NCBI RefSeq assembly: GCF_030499535.1
Contig: NZ_JASTLB010000001.1
Span: 3,162,001-3,226,000 of the forward strand
Length of the DNA stretch: 64,000 bases
Reading direction: 5' to 3'
Origin: Streptomyces sp. TG1A-8
Lineage (GTDB): Bacteria; Actinomycetota; Actinomycetes; Streptomycetales; Streptomycetaceae
Within the stretch, counting starts at the first letter, position 1, and every line of letters starts with the position of its first letter. Shown here in pieces: positions 9,894 through 19,191 of this stretch. A program made the translations under genes and the position numbers. Under the pieces are notes generated by a model. The model ran no database searches, was not told where the DNA came from, and saw nothing but the letters and a program-made list of their open reading frames with translations.

Positions 9894-11587
9894 TCGCCCG
9901 GCGGGTGCGGGGTGCCGTCGTCGGGCGGGGACGGTGACGAGGCCGGCGGGTCCGTCGGGGCGGGCTGCGTGGGGGCGGGGGGCCGGGTCGGCGAGGGCCG
10001 GCCGGACGGGGGGTCGGCCGGGGTCGTGGCCGAGGGGGCCGGGGCCGGGCCGGGTTCCGGGGGCGGTGCCGGGGAGGTGGCGGGGGCGGTGCCGTAGCCG
10101 TCGACGGTGACCACGGCGCCGGCCGGTGCGATCGCCACCCGGGCGTGCCAGTGGCCGGACGGTTCGCGCAGCTGGTCGACGTACACCTTGATCGTGAACG
10201 TCTCGCCGGGCATCAGGGTGCCCGTGGAGCGGCTGAGGTAGAGCCAGGTCGCCGGGGTGGACGCGGACCAGCGCACCGGTGCGGAACCGGAGGCGGTGAG
10301 CGTGACGAGCGTGGTGTCCCCCCGGGTGCCGGCGCCGACCGCGAGCCGCCCGGCGCCCCCGTGGCCGGCTCCGGTGACGCTGACGACCTCCACCGAGACG
10401 TCCGGCGTGCCGTCCCCGGTGTCGTGGGGGCCGGGTGTGACACGGGCGTTGCCGGTGTCCTCGTAGCCGCCCGCCGAGGAGCCGCCGAGGGCGTCGGGGC
10501 CCTGTGCCTCGCGCGCGGTGGCGGAGCGGGCGTCGTCGTCGGCGGTCGGCGCGCCCCGGTAGGCGGCCCACAGGGCGAGCACGGGCGCGGCGACGACGGT
10601 GGCGACGACGGTCGTGGTGACGGCACGCGCGCGCAGGCGCTCGCGGCGGGCCGCGCAGTCCTTGGGGTCCATCGGGAAGCCGCGCCGGTCGAAGCGCGGC
10701 AGGGCCGCCCCCCGCGCACGCGGGTGGTGCGCCAGCGCGACGTGCAGGGCCGCGCGGGGTGCCTCCAGGACGGGCAGCTCGGCGGGGGTGACCGTGGCGC
10801 CGGGCCAGGGGCCGGTGACCGCGCGCTCGGCGGTGCGGCGGCAGCGCGGGCAGTCGTCGACGTGCCGGACCAGCTCGCGGCGCAGGGCGGGGCTGAGGAC
10901 CGGCTGCCCGCCCGCGGTGAAGCGGGCCACGCCCGGGCAGCCGCCGGTCCCGGCCACGGCGAGCGCGGCGCGGGTGCGCTCCACCTCGCAGGCGGCGGAG
11001 GCCAGCAGTTCGCGGGTGGCGGCGGGCTCCATGCCGAGGACCGCGGCGACCTCGTGGGCGGCCAGGTGGTGGCGCACGGCCAGTTCCAGGGCCTCGCGCT
11101 GCTCGGGGGTGGTGCCGGCCGCCTCGGGCCAGGCGAGCACGGCCAGTTCCCGGCACCGCTGCTCCTGCGTCCCCGGGGCGGGGGACGGTGCGGTGTGCCG
11201 GCGGGCGCCCCTGGAGCGCTGCCCGGCGTCCGCGGGGCGCCCCGCCGCGCGGCCGGCCCGGCGGTCCGGTCCGGCCTCGGCGAGCCCGTGCAGGCACGCC
11301 CAGCGGGCCAGTGCGTACAGCCAGGCCCTGCGGTCGCCGGCGGCCTCCGGGACGCGCTGCCCGCGCCGCTCGGCGAGCGCGAGGACCTCCCCGAGGGCGG
11401 CGGTGGCCGCGTCGTGGTCGTACAGCACCGACAGGCAGTAGGTGAACAGGCCGTCCAGATACGGTTCGTAGCGGGCCGGGGGGCGCGGGGAGGCGAGGGT
11501 GCGCGCGGCGGCTCGATCGCGCGCCTCGCGGTGCGCCCGGTGCGCGCTGGTGGTGCGGGCCGTGGTCTCCGGACTGCTGCTCATCAC
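9890..11587 (-). CDS. Membrane protein joining sigma-like, zinc-finger and BACON-like domains
   Basis: 565 residues in an unusual order. Residues 40-105 resemble a degenerate ECF sigma region 2. Residues 158-208 form a region-4-like helix-turn-helix ([26 protein letters not shown]). Residues 240-250 (RHVDDCPRC) look like the anti-sigma zinc finger (H-x3-C-x2-C). One membrane segment lies at about 322-343. Outside there is a BACON-like beta domain (412-495, [18 protein letters not shown]) and a Pro-rich tail (500-565). Family members are usually named only BACON-domain proteins. The GTG start follows TACGGT by seven bases. Whether it binds DNA or RNA polymerase is unknown. Confidence 0.85.
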   Translation of the reverse strand: MMSSSPETTARTTSAHRAHREARDRAAARTLASPRPPARYEPYLDGLFTYCLSVLYDHDAATAALGEVLALAERRGQRVPEAAGDRRAWLYALARWACLHGLAEAGPDRRAGRAAGRPADAGQRSRGARRHTAPSPAPGTQEQRCRELAVLAWPEAAGTTPEQREALELAVRHHLAAHEVAAVLGMEPAATRELLASAACEVERTRAALAVAGTGGCPGVARFTAGGQPVLSPALRRELVRHVDDCPRCRRTAERAVTGPWPGATVTPAELPVLEAPRAALHVALAHHPRARGAALPRFDRRGFPMDPKDCAARRERLRARAVTTTVVATVVAAPVLALWAAYRGAPTADDDARSATAREAQGPDALGGSSAGGYEDTGNARVTPGPHDTGDGTPDVSVEVVSVTGAGHGGAGRLAVGAGTRGDTTLVTLTASGSAPVRWSASTPATWLYLSRSTGTLMPGETFTIKVYVDQLREPSGHWHARVAIAPAGAVVTVDGYGTAPATSPAPPPEPGPAPAPSATTPADPPSGRPSPTRPPAPTQPAPTDPPASSPSPPDDGTPHPPGD

Positions 11588-11784
11588 CCGTGCGACCGTA
11601 GGCGGCGCTGGAGCGCCTGTTCGCGCACCTTGAGCAGTTTTAATTCGTACGGGTGAAACGATCCCTCATAAGGGGACACGACCGCCTGGTTCCGTGGCGT
11701 GAACCAGGCGGTCGGTGGCCGGTTGCGGACCGCCCGCAGGTGCCCCCCGGCGGCATTGTCAGTGCCGCGGGCTACGGTTTCCGC

Positions 11785-13194
11785 ATGGCTGCCCGCACCA
11801 AGACCACCAAGGACCGTCCGTCCTACCGCTGCACCGAGTGCGGCTGGCAGACGGCCAAGTGGCTCGGCCGCTGCCCCGAGTGCCAGGCCTGGGGCACGGT
11901 CGAGGAGTACGGCGCGCCCGCGGTCCGTACGACGGCGCCGGGCCGGGTCAGCACCTCCGCGCTGCCCATCGGCCAGGTCGACGGCCGGCAGGCCACCGCC
12001 CGCACCACCGGCGTGCCCGAGCTGGACCGGGTGCTCGGCGGCGGGCTGGTCCCCGGCGCGGTCGTACTGCTGGCCGGCGAGCCGGGCGTCGGGAAGTCCA
12101 CGCTGCTGCTGGACGTGGCCGCCAAGTCGGCGAGCCCCGAGCACCGCACCCTCTACGTGACCGGTGAGGAGTCGGCGAGCCAGGTCCGGCTGCGCGCCGA
12201 CCGCATCGGCGCCCTGGACGACGACCTGTACCTGGCCGCCGAGACCGATCTGGCCGCCGTCCTCGGGCACTTGGACGAGGTGAAGCCGTCCCTGCTGATC
12301 CTCGACTCGGTGCAGACGGTGGCCTCCCCGGAGATCGACGGCGCACCCGGCGGCATGGCCCAGGTCCGCGAGGTGGCCGGCGCCCTGATCCGCGCCTCCA
12401 AACAGCGCGGCATGTCCACGCTGCTGGTGGGCCACGTCACGAAGGACGGCGCCATCGCGGGCCCCCGGCTGCTGGAGCACCTGGTGGACGTCGTCCTGCA
12501 CTTCGAGGGCGACCGGCACGCGCGCCTGCGTCTGGTGCGGGGCGTGAAGAACCGCTACGGCGCCACGGACGAGGTCGGCTGCTTCGAACTGCACGACGAG
12601 GGCATCACCGGCCTCGCCGACCCCAGCGGGCTCTTCCTGACCCGCCGCGCCGAGCCGGTTCCCGGCACCTGCCTGACGGTGACCCTGGAGGGCCGCCGCC
12701 CGCTGGTGGCCGAGGTGCAGGCGCTCACCGTGGACTCGCAGATCCCCTCTCCGCGCCGCACCACCTCCGGCCTGGAGACCTCCCGGGTGTCGATGATGCT
12801 CGCGGTGCTGGAGCAGCGCGGCCGGATCAGCGCGCTCGGCAAGCGGGACATCTACTCCGCGACCGTCGGCGGGGTGAAGCTGTCCGAGCCGGCCGCCGAC
12901 CTCGCCATCGCCCTCGCGCTCGCCTCGGCCGCCAGTGACACCCCGCTGCCGAAGAACCTGGTCGCGATCGGCGAGGTGGGCCTGGCGGGCGAGGTGAGAC
13001 GGGTCACGGGCGTGCAGCGCAGGCTCAGCGAGGCGCACCGGCTGGGTTTCACGCACGCGCTCGTGCCGGGCGATCCGGGCAGGGTTCCGGCCGGAATGAA
13101 GGTGCTGGAAGTCGCCGACATGGGGGAGGCCCTCAGGGTGCTGCCGCGCTCCCGTCGCCGAGAGGCCCCACGGGAGGCGGAGGACCGCCGGTAG
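11785..13194 (+). CDS. radA: DNA repair protein RadA/Sms
   Basis: 469 residues. A branch-migrating ATPase that helps process recombination intermediates. Domains in order: zinc finger C-TEC/CPEC (YRCTECGW and [10 protein letters not shown], residues 13-35), RecA-like ATPase with Walker A GEPGVGKS near 99, the RadA-specific KNRYG motif, and a Lon-protease-like C-terminal domain (from about 310). ATG 11785 is taken because the zinc finger begins just after it. TACGGT ends six bases upstream, which suggests a leaderless message. disA follows 80 bases downstream on the same strand, a pairing widespread in Gram-positive bacteria. Confidence 0.96.
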   Translation: MAARTKTTKDRPSYRCTECGWQTAKWLGRCPECQAWGTVEEYGAPAVRTTAPGRVSTSALPIGQVDGRQATARTTGVPELDRVLGGGLVPGAVVLLAGEPGVGKSTLLLDVAAKSASPEHRTLYVTGEESASQVRLRADRIGALDDDLYLAAETDLAAVLGHLDEVKPSLLILDSVQTVASPEIDGAPGGMAQVREVAGALIRASKQRGMSTLLVGHVTKDGAIAGPRLLEHLVDVVLHFEGDRHARLRLVRGVKNRYGATDEVGCFELHDEGITGLADPSGLFLTRRAEPVPGTCLTVTLEGRRPLVAEVQALTVDSQIPSPRRTTSGLETSRVSMMLAVLEQRGRISALGKRDIYSATVGGVKLSEPAADLAIALALASAASDTPLPKNLVAIGEVGLAGEVRRVTGVQRRLSEAHRLGFTHALVPGDPGRVPAGMKVLEVADMGEALRVLPRSRRREAPREAEDRR

Positions 13195-13274
13195 ACTTTG
13201 CCCAGGTCTCGCCCGTCCGTACGAACCGAGTGCGCACGACGGCAGCGCCCAGAACCTGCGACCGGAGGAGTGCA

Positions 13275-14399
13275 GTGGCAGCCAACGACCGGGCAGCAGC
13301 TCCCGGAAAGTCCGGTGGGAGTGCCGGTACCGATGGCCTGATGCGTGCCTCCCTGAGCGCCGTGGCGCCCGGTACGGCCCTGCGTGACGGCCTCGAGCGC
13401 GTGCTGCGCGGCAACACCGGCGGACTCATCGTGCTCGGCTCCGACAAGACGGTCGAGGCCATGTGCACGGGCGGGTTCGTCCTGGACGTCGAGTTCACCG
13501 CCACCCGCCTGCGCGAGCTGTGCAAGCTGGACGGCGGCATCGTGCTCTCCTCGGACCTGTCGAAGATCCTGCGGGCCGGCGTGCAGCTCGTGCCGGACCC
13601 GACGATCCCCACGGAGGAGACGGGCACGCGGCACCGCACGGCGGACCGGGTGAGCAAGCAGGTCGGCTTCCCGGTGGTGTCGGTCTCCCAGTCGATGCGG
13701 CTGATCGCCCTGTACGTGGACGGCCAGCGGCGCGTCCTGGAGGACTCCGCGGCGATCCTGTCCCGCGCGAACCAGGCACTGGCCACGCTGGAGCGGTACA
13801 AACTGCGGCTGGACGAGGTCGCGGGCACCCTGTCGGCGCTGGAGATCGAGGACCTGGTCACCGTCCGGGACGTGTCGGCGGTCGCGCAGCGGCTCGAAAT
13901 GGTCCGGCGCATCGCCACCGAGATCGCCGAGTACGTGGTCGAACTGGGCACCGACGGGCGTCTGCTCGCGCTCCAGCTGGAGGAGCTGATCGCCGGCGTG
14001 GAGCCCGACCGCGAGCTGGTGGTGCGGGACTACGTCCCCGAGCCCACCGCCAAACGCTCCCGCACGGTCGCGGAGGCGCTGCTCGAACTGGACGCGCTGA
14101 GCCACGCGGAACTGCTCGAACTGGGCACGGTGGCGCGGGCGCTGGGCTACACCGCCTCGCCGGAGAGCCTGGACTCCGCGGTGTCCCCGCGCGGCTTCCG
14201 GCTCCTGGCCAAGGTGCCCCGGCTCCCGGGCGCCATCATCGACCGCCTGGTCGAGCACTTCGGCAGCCTGCAGAAGCTGCTCGCCGCGAGCGTGGACGAC
14301 CTGCAGGCCGTGGACGGTGTCGGGGAGGCCCGGGCGAGGAGCGTGCGGGAGGGGCTGTCGCGGCTGGCCGAGTCCTCGATCCTGGAGCGGTACGTCTAG
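13275..14399 (+). CDS. disA: DNA integrity scanning diadenylate cyclase
   Basis: 374 residues. Makes the second messenger c-di-AMP from two ATP while scanning DNA for branched structures. The N-terminal DAC domain has the catalytic pair DGG (86-88) and RHR (119-121). A helical linker precedes a C-terminal helix-hairpin-helix DNA-binding domain ([21 protein letters not shown]). The GTG at 13275 has GGAGGAG upstream. The final codon and stop are intact, but the stop codon TAG now consists of the target TA plus the first G of an inserted IS element. Confidence 0.96.
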   Translation: MAANDRAAAPGKSGGSAGTDGLMRASLSAVAPGTALRDGLERVLRGNTGGLIVLGSDKTVEAMCTGGFVLDVEFTATRLRELCKLDGGIVLSSDLSKILRAGVQLVPDPTIPTEETGTRHRTADRVSKQVGFPVVSVSQSMRLIALYVDGQRRVLEDSAAILSRANQALATLERYKLRLDEVAGTLSALEIEDLVTVRDVSAVAQRLEMVRRIATEIAEYVVELGTDGRLLALQLEELIAGVEPDRELVVRDYVPEPTAKRSRTVAEALLELDALSHAELLELGTVARALGYTASPESLDSAVSPRGFRLLAKVPRLPGAIIDRLVEHFGSLQKLLAASVDDLQAVDGVGEARARSVREGLSRLAESSILERYV

Positions 14400-14434
14400 T
14401 GCTCTGACCGCATACCTTCGCCGGGTTGAGCGGG
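14399..14434 (+). repeat. Left terminal inverted repeat of the IS element
   Basis: Starts GTGCTCTGACC and matches the reverse complement of the right end over roughly 36 bases, with shared blocks GTGCTCTGACC, CAT, TTC and CCGGGTTG. Confidence 0.88.
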
Positions 14435-14445
14435 TGTGGGGCCAT

Positions 14446-15132
14446 ATGGATGCCATCTGCCTGGCCGAGGCATCCGCCTATGCTCGGCTCGTGCAGCCGC
14501 TTTCCGACAGCAGCAATCCGTTGATCACGGCGTTCCCAGCTGAGCTTGCAGGCGATGCCGAGGCAGTTCTGGCGTTGGTGCCTGCTTCTCGGCTCCAGCC
14601 GCATGCCTCGTTCTCGGTTGTTGTAGAGGGCCAGCAGGTTTTGATCCCTGGGCGCCTCTACAACGACGAGCCGCCGACCGACGCGGTGGCACCGCTTTCG
14701 TCGCGCCAACGGCAACTTCTGCACTGCCTGTACTCACGGCACTGCGACGGGGTGGTCAGACAGCGTCACCTGGAAAAGATCGTTGGTTCCACGGACCCAT
14801 GGGTCGTCCCCTTCGTCGTGCAGCTGGTTGGCGAGTACGTCTTGGAGATCCTGGTCGTTATCTGCGATGAGCTCCGTGATCTCGCCATGCCCGGCACCGG
14901 CGGCCACCTCGCTTACGGGCAGTTCATCGTGGACAACCCTGCCTTCTTCGCGCGCACTCAACGGCGGGTCGTGAGCTACTGGAGCTGCTACTACCGGGGC
15001 ACCTACACGAGTTTTCGGGGCTACCCGGGGTGCACTCTTCTTGACCTCCTACGGTCCGCTGCCTCCGACACAGCAGGGCATCCCTGGCCCAACCTCGCTC
15101 CCGCCGGCGCCAGGGCGGACGGCTGCTGCTAA
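14446..15132 (+). CDS. Passenger protein of the IS element, function unknown
   Basis: 228 residues from ATG 14446, which lies just inside the left inverted repeat. I do not recognise a family. Visible features: a Leu/Ala-rich first half, LSSRQRQLLHCLYSRHCDG (about 85-105), a hydrophobic helix VVPFVVQLVGEYVLEILVVI (about 123-142), and an aromatic stretch FFARTQRRVVSYWSCYYRGTY. Base composition is visibly less GC-rich than the neighbours. Its TAA stop overlaps the transposase stop, so both genes appear to belong to one unit. I recall similar proteins as common hypotheticals in Streptomyces, but cannot verify this. Confidence 0.7.
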   Translation: MDAICLAEASAYARLVQPLSDSSNPLITAFPAELAGDAEAVLALVPASRLQPHASFSVVVEGQQVLIPGRLYNDEPPTDAVAPLSSRQRQLLHCLYSRHCDGVVRQRHLEKIVGSTDPWVVPFVVQLVGEYVLEILVVICDELRDLAMPGTGGHLAYGQFIVDNPAFFARTQRRVVSYWSCYYRGTYTSFRGYPGCTLLDLLRSAASDTAGHPWPNLAPAGARADGCC

Positions 15133-16279
15133 ACCTGGCCGGGCAAGGTCGCAGGACGGTCAAGCGGCTCGGCGAGGGGACGTCTGCCCCAACGGATGCC
15201 CTTCTCGCTGCGGATGCGAGCGCGCTCGCGGCGCTGGGCTGCCAGCACGTCGGGTGACGGGCATTCGCGTTGCGCCAGCGCAGATAGGCGTGCAGGGTCC
15301 GGGTCTGCACGGTGTGGTTGCGGTGGTTGGAGTTGGCGATGGTGAACTGCCGCAACGGCCCGAAGTGCGCCTCGATTGGGTTGGCCCAGGACGCGTATGT
15401 CGGGGTGAAGCACAGCTCGACGCGGTTCTTCTTCGCCCAGCAGCGGATCGCCTCGCCCTTGTGGGCGGAGAGGTTGTCCAGGATGACGTGGATGGGGGCG
15501 CCGTCCGGCCGGGCGGCCCGGATCGACCTGAGCGCGGCCAGTGTGTTCGTGGCGCCCTTCTTGCGGCGGTTGATGCCCCAAAGCGTGTCGTCGCCGACCG
15601 AATAGCAGCCGTGGAAGTATCTGACGCCGTGGGTGCGGTGGTAGGTCGCCGGGTGCCGCTCGGGGTGACCGGCGGGGGCCCAGCCCGCACCGCCGGTGGG
15701 GCGGATGCCGAGCGGGCCGAACTCGTCGAACGCGAAGACCCGGTCCGGGAAGCGGTCCAGGACCTCCTCGATCCGGTCCAGCTTTGCCTCGCGGTCGGGG
15801 TCTGGGGACTCCTTCCACGTCTTGGTGCGCTGGAAGGTGATGCCGCGGCGGGCGAGCAGACGGCGTAACGCCTCGCGGCCGATGCGGATGACCCGCCCAT
15901 GGACTTTCCGCAGGTAGGCCAGCAGTTTGCGGATGGACCAGCGGGTGAAGGGCTGGCCGAGCTTGGTCGGGCGGGTGGTGGCAGTCTGGACGACGAAGTC
16001 CTCGTCGTCAGGACTGAGCAGGCGGGGACGGCCTCCCGCCCACCGAGGGTCCAGACAGGCCATGCCGATCTCGTTGAACTGGTGGATCACATCCCGGACG
16101 GTGTCCTCGTCGGCCTGCACCAGTTGGGCGATCACCGGGACCCGGTTCCCGCCGGCTGACGCCAGCAGCATCATCGCCCGTCGGAAGCGCACCGAACTGG
16201 TGCTGCCCCGGCGCACGATCTGCTGCAGCTTCTGCCCCTCCTGGTCGGTCAACCTGCGCACGCGGACAGGCTCAGCCAC
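15129..16279 (-). pseudogene. IS630-family transposase, frameshifted near the C-terminus
   Basis: A DDE transposase of the IS630 type. N-terminal helix-turn-helix region (residues about 10-130, starting MAEPVRVRRLTDQEGQ from GTG 16279 with a GGGGG site). The catalytic triad is visible in FAFDEFGPLG, VILDNLSAHK and YASWANPIEAHFGPL. At about 15250 the frame breaks: reading continues sensibly (PDVLAAQRRERARIRSEKGI) only in another frame, and the total length is one base short of whole codons (1,151). The break falls after the catalytic residues, so only the last 40 or so residues are lost. Unrepaired, translation runs into the passenger antisense. Confidence 0.85.
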
Positions 16280-16327
16280 CGCACCCCCAGCACTCGGATC
16301 GGACGTCACCACACATCCAACCGTCCC

Positions 16328-16363
16328 GACCACCAACCCGGTGAACCAATGTGGTCAGAGCAC
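16328..16363 (-). repeat. Right terminal inverted repeat of the IS element
   Basis: Read on the minus strand it begins GTGCTCTGACC at 16363, matching the left end. It is followed outward by the TA duplication at 16364-16365. Confidence 0.88.
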
Positions 16364-16374
16364 TAGCTCCACGC

Positions 16375-16399
16375 CGTGCGCCCGCTGCGCGGGCGCACG
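16375..16399. terminator. Hairpin between disA (displaced) and the next minus-strand gene
   Basis: Ten-base arms (16375-16384 with 16390-16399), five-base loop. It would have lain about 10 bases after disA before the IS inserted, and it also lies downstream of the gene ending at 16480, so it could serve both. Confidence 0.6.
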
Positions 16400-16479
16400 T
16401 GCGCGGACCCTGGCCCCGCGCGGCCGGCCGCGCGGTTCCCCGCGTCCCCGGACGCCTGCCGCCCGGCCGGTCCGCCGGA

Positions 16480-17319
16480 CTAGTCGGCCGACAGCACGAA
16501 CGAGGCCTGTGCCTTCGCGAATCCCGGCGCCTTGGCCTCCAGCAGGTACGTCCCCGCCTTGGCCGAGCCCGCCGCGGGGGTCGCGCAGTGCGCGGCGCTC
16601 GGCCTGCGGTCCCACTTCACCGTGTAGGTGATGCTCTGCCCCGCCGGTACCCGGAACACCAGGCTCGCCGCGCCCTTGGGGCAGTCGGCGGACGACCAGT
16701 AGTCGTCGCTGCTGTCGGCCGGCGTGATCGTCAACACCGCGTGCTTCGGCCCGAGATCGACCTTGCAGTCGGTGGACGCCGTGTTCCTCGCGGTGAGTTC
16801 GAAGGTCGGCGTCTGGTCCGGCGAGTACGAGTTGTGCAGGCTGCGCAGGCCCAGCGAGACCGCCCCGGAGGTGCAGGCGGGCAGCGAGGAGGACGCCGGC
16901 AGCGCGTCGCCCGCACCGACGCCGCCGGAACCCGGGCCCGAGCCCGTCCCCGCGCCCGAGGAGCCGTCGCCCGAACCGCCGCCGGCCCCCGACCCGGACG
17001 CGCCGGAGCCGCCCGTGCCGTTCGAACCGGAACCGCCCCCCGGCCCGGAGGCACCGCCCCCGGAGCCCGAGCCCGACTCGTCGCGCCCGCCCGGGTGCTG
17101 GCTGATCGCCGGCCCGGACGAGGACGGCCCGGGGGTGATCGTGGACGCGGGATTCTTGCCGTTGGACCCGTCGGCCCCGTTCTTGCCGCCCCCGCCGCCC
17201 GACACCGTGATCCAGGCGATCAGTAGCGCCAGCAGGGCGACCACGGACAGCAGTACGCCCCTCCGTCGCCAGTAAATGGAGGAGGGAAGCGGCCCGACCG
17301 GATTGCGCAGAGATCCCAC
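16480..17319 (-). CDS. Membrane-anchored or secreted protein with Gly/Ser-rich linker
   Basis: 279 residues, no family recognised. A short basic N-terminus leads to one hydrophobic segment (RRRGVLLSVVALLALLIAWI, about 18-38). Then comes a low-complexity Gly/Ser/Pro linker (about 40-150) and a compact C-terminal domain (about 160-279) with four cysteines likely to form disulfides outside the cell. That domain (VSLGLRSLHNSYSPDQTPTFELTARNTASTDC) looks like an immunoglobulin-like beta fold. GTG 17319 is preferred because TACAGT ends seven bases upstream. An earlier in-frame ATG at 17379 lacks support. It is divergent from mutY. Confidence 0.8.
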   Translation of the reverse strand: MGSLRNPVGPLPSSIYWRRRGVLLSVVALLALLIAWITVSGGGGGKNGADGSNGKNPASTITPGPSSSGPAISQHPGGRDESGSGSGGGASGPGGGSGSNGTGGSGASGSGAGGGSGDGSSGAGTGSGPGSGGVGAGDALPASSSLPACTSGAVSLGLRSLHNSYSPDQTPTFELTARNTASTDCKVDLGPKHAVLTITPADSSDDYWSSADCPKGAASLVFRVPAGQSITYTVKWDRRPSAAHCATPAAGSAKAGTYLLEAKAPGFAKAQASFVLSAD

Positions 17320-17501
17320 GGCGCAAACTGTACGAGAGATCGCCCCGCATGCTCGCGTCACCCGCCGCCGCGACATCAACTTTTCCGGATCATCATCCCG
17401 GCAACTGCCCCGGGAAACAGGGGCCTTTCACCTCTCGACACACTCCGTCACCGGGCCGTCACCCTCCATGTCCGTTCCGGTCGTGGGAGGATCGGAAGGC
17501 C

Positions 17502-18377
17502 ATGACTGAGAAGCTCCACGCCCCCGTGATCTCCTGGTTCGACACCCACGCCCGCGACCTGCCCTGGCGCCGCCCGGAGGCGGGTGCGTGGGGCGTGATG
17601 GTCAGCGAGTTCATGCTCCAGCAGACGCCGGTGAACCGGGTGCTGCCCGTGTACGAGCAGTGGCTGGCCCGCTGGCCGCGCCCCGCCGACCTCGCGAAGG
17701 AGGCGCCGGGCGAGGCGGTGCGCGCCTGGGGCCGGCTCGGTTACCCGCGCCGCGCCCTGCGGCTGCACGGCGCCGCCGTCGCCATAACGGAACGGCACGG
17801 CGGAGACGTGCCGACGGACCACGCCCAGTTGCTGGCGCTGCCCGGGATCGGCGAGTACACGGCCGCCGCGGTGGCGTCCTTCGCGTACGGGCAGCGCCAC
17901 CCGGTGCTGGACACCAACGTGCGCCGGGTCATCGCGCGGGCGGTGACCGGGGTGCAGTACCCGCCGAACGCGACGACGGCGGCCGAACGGCGGCTGGCCC
18001 GCGAGCTGCTGCCCGAGGACGAGCGGACCGCCGCCCGCTGGGCCGCCGCCTCCATGGAGCTGGGCGCGCTGGTGTGCACGGCGAAGAACGAGGGGTGCCC
18101 GCGCTGTCCGATCGCCGCGCAGTGCGCCTGGCGGCTGGCGGGCAAGCCGGAGCACGCGGGACCGCCGCGGCGCGGGCAGACGTACGCCGGCACCGACCGC
18201 CAGGTCCGCGGCAAACTGCTCGCGGTGCTGCGGGAGGCGCACGCGCCGGTGCCGCAGGCGGTGCTGGACCGGGTGTGGCACGAGCCGGTGCAACGCGCCC
18301 GCGCGCTCGACGGACTCGTCGCGGACGGTCTGGTGGAACCGCTGCCGGGCGGCCTGTACCGGCTGCCGCTGACCTGA
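17502..18377 (+). CDS. mutY: A/G-specific adenine glycosylase
   Basis: 291 residues. Removes adenine mispaired with 8-oxoguanine during base-excision repair. Shows the catalytic glutamate region SEFMLQQTPVNRV (about 32-44), the helix-hairpin-helix LPGIGEYTAAAVASFA with the active-site aspartate in VLDTNVRRV, and the iron-sulfur ligands C-x6-C-x2-C-x5-C (CTAKNEGCPRCPIAAQC). It is shorter than E. coli MutY (about 350) and lacks most of the C-terminal 8-oxoG-recognition domain. ATG 17502 follows GGAAGG. Confidence 0.94.
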   Translation: MTEKLHAPVISWFDTHARDLPWRRPEAGAWGVMVSEFMLQQTPVNRVLPVYEQWLARWPRPADLAKEAPGEAVRAWGRLGYPRRALRLHGAAVAITERHGGDVPTDHAQLLALPGIGEYTAAAVASFAYGQRHPVLDTNVRRVIARAVTGVQYPPNATTAAERRLARELLPEDERTAARWAAASMELGALVCTAKNEGCPRCPIAAQCAWRLAGKPEHAGPPRRGQTYAGTDRQVRGKLLAVLREAHAPVPQAVLDRVWHEPVQRARALDGLVADGLVEPLPGGLYRLPLT

Positions 18378-18651
18378 CGTCCGGTGGGCGCGGGGCACCG
18401 GGGACTTCCGTCACGGCCCCCGCCGCCGGTCACATCACCACATGACGGGACATGGAACCCGACCGCCCTACCCCGTTCCTCCTTCCGTTACACAACCGAC
18501 GGACAGCCGATTGCCGGCCGCGGGCTGCTCCGCACACCCCCGTGACAACCGTTCCGTAGCTTCTTCCACGTGCCCGGCGGATCACGGGCCGGCGGACAGC
18601 GGGACTTCGGGCGCGAGCCGGAGCGAAACGGGGAAACGGAGGCGGTCGATC

Positions 18652-19191
18652 ATGGCGCAGGGCGAGGTGCTCGAATTCGAGGAGTACGTGCGCACCCGGC
18701 GGGAGGCGCTGCTGCGCAGCGCCCGCCGGTTGGTCCCGGACCCGGTCGACGCCCAGGACCTGCTGCAGACCGCGCTGGCCCGGACGTACGGCCGCTGGGA
18801 CGGCATCGCCGACAAGCGGCTCGCGGACGCCTACCTGCGCCGGGTGATGATCAACACCCGCACCGAGTGGTGGCGGGCGCGCAAGCTGGAGGAGGTCCCG
18901 ACCGAGCAGCTGCCCGACGCGTCCGTGGCGGACGTCACCGAGCAGCACGCCGACCGCGCCCTGCTGATGGACGTCCTGAAGGTGCTCGCGCCCAAGCAGC
19001 GCAGTGTCGTCGTGCTGCGACACTGGGAGCAGATGTCCACGGAGGAGACCGCCGCGGCCCTCGGCATGTCGGCCGGAACGGTCAAGAGCACGCTGCACCG
19101 GGCGCTCGCCCGGCTCCGCGAGGAGCTGGAGGCCCGCGATCGGGACGCGCGCGTACTGGAGCGGGAGGAGCGGAAGCGTTGCGCGGCCTGA
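18652..19191 (+). CDS. sigE: ECF sigma factor SigE, cell-envelope stress
   Basis: 179 residues, close to the S. coelicolor SigE I remember. Region 2 (VLEFEEYVRTRREALLRSARRLVPDPVDAQDLLQ, about 5-70) and region 4 with helix-turn-helix (STEETAAALGMSAGTVKSTLHRAL, about 130-153). In S. coelicolor its transcription is switched on by the CseC-CseB pair when the wall is damaged, and there is no protein anti-sigma factor. GGAGG lies nine bases before ATG 18652. The 270-base upstream region has ACAACCG twice, 53 bases apart, and no good -35, fitting activator dependence. cseA overlaps its end. Confidence 0.95.
   Translation: MAQGEVLEFEEYVRTRREALLRSARRLVPDPVDAQDLLQTALARTYGRWDGIADKRLADAYLRRVMINTRTEWWRARKLEEVPTEQLPDASVADVTEQHADRALLMDVLKVLAPKQRSVVVLRHWEQMSTEETAAALGMSAGTVKSTLHRALARLREELEARDRDARVLEREERKRCAA

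Larger units (their letters stand above)
14397..16365. mobile_element. IS630-type element with passenger gene, including TA duplication
   Basis: The element proper runs 14399-16363 (1,965 bases) and is flanked on both sides by TA (14397-14398 and 16364-16365), the target duplication typical of IS630/Tc1-mariner elements. Its ends are matching inverted repeats beginning GTGCTCTGACC. It holds a transposase gene on the minus strand and a second, convergent gene of unknown function. It sits in the disA stop codon: removing it would rejoin TA to G and give TAG again, so DisA is unchanged. The hairpin at 16375-16399, probably the native disA terminator, is now displaced by 2 kb. Confidence 0.92.
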
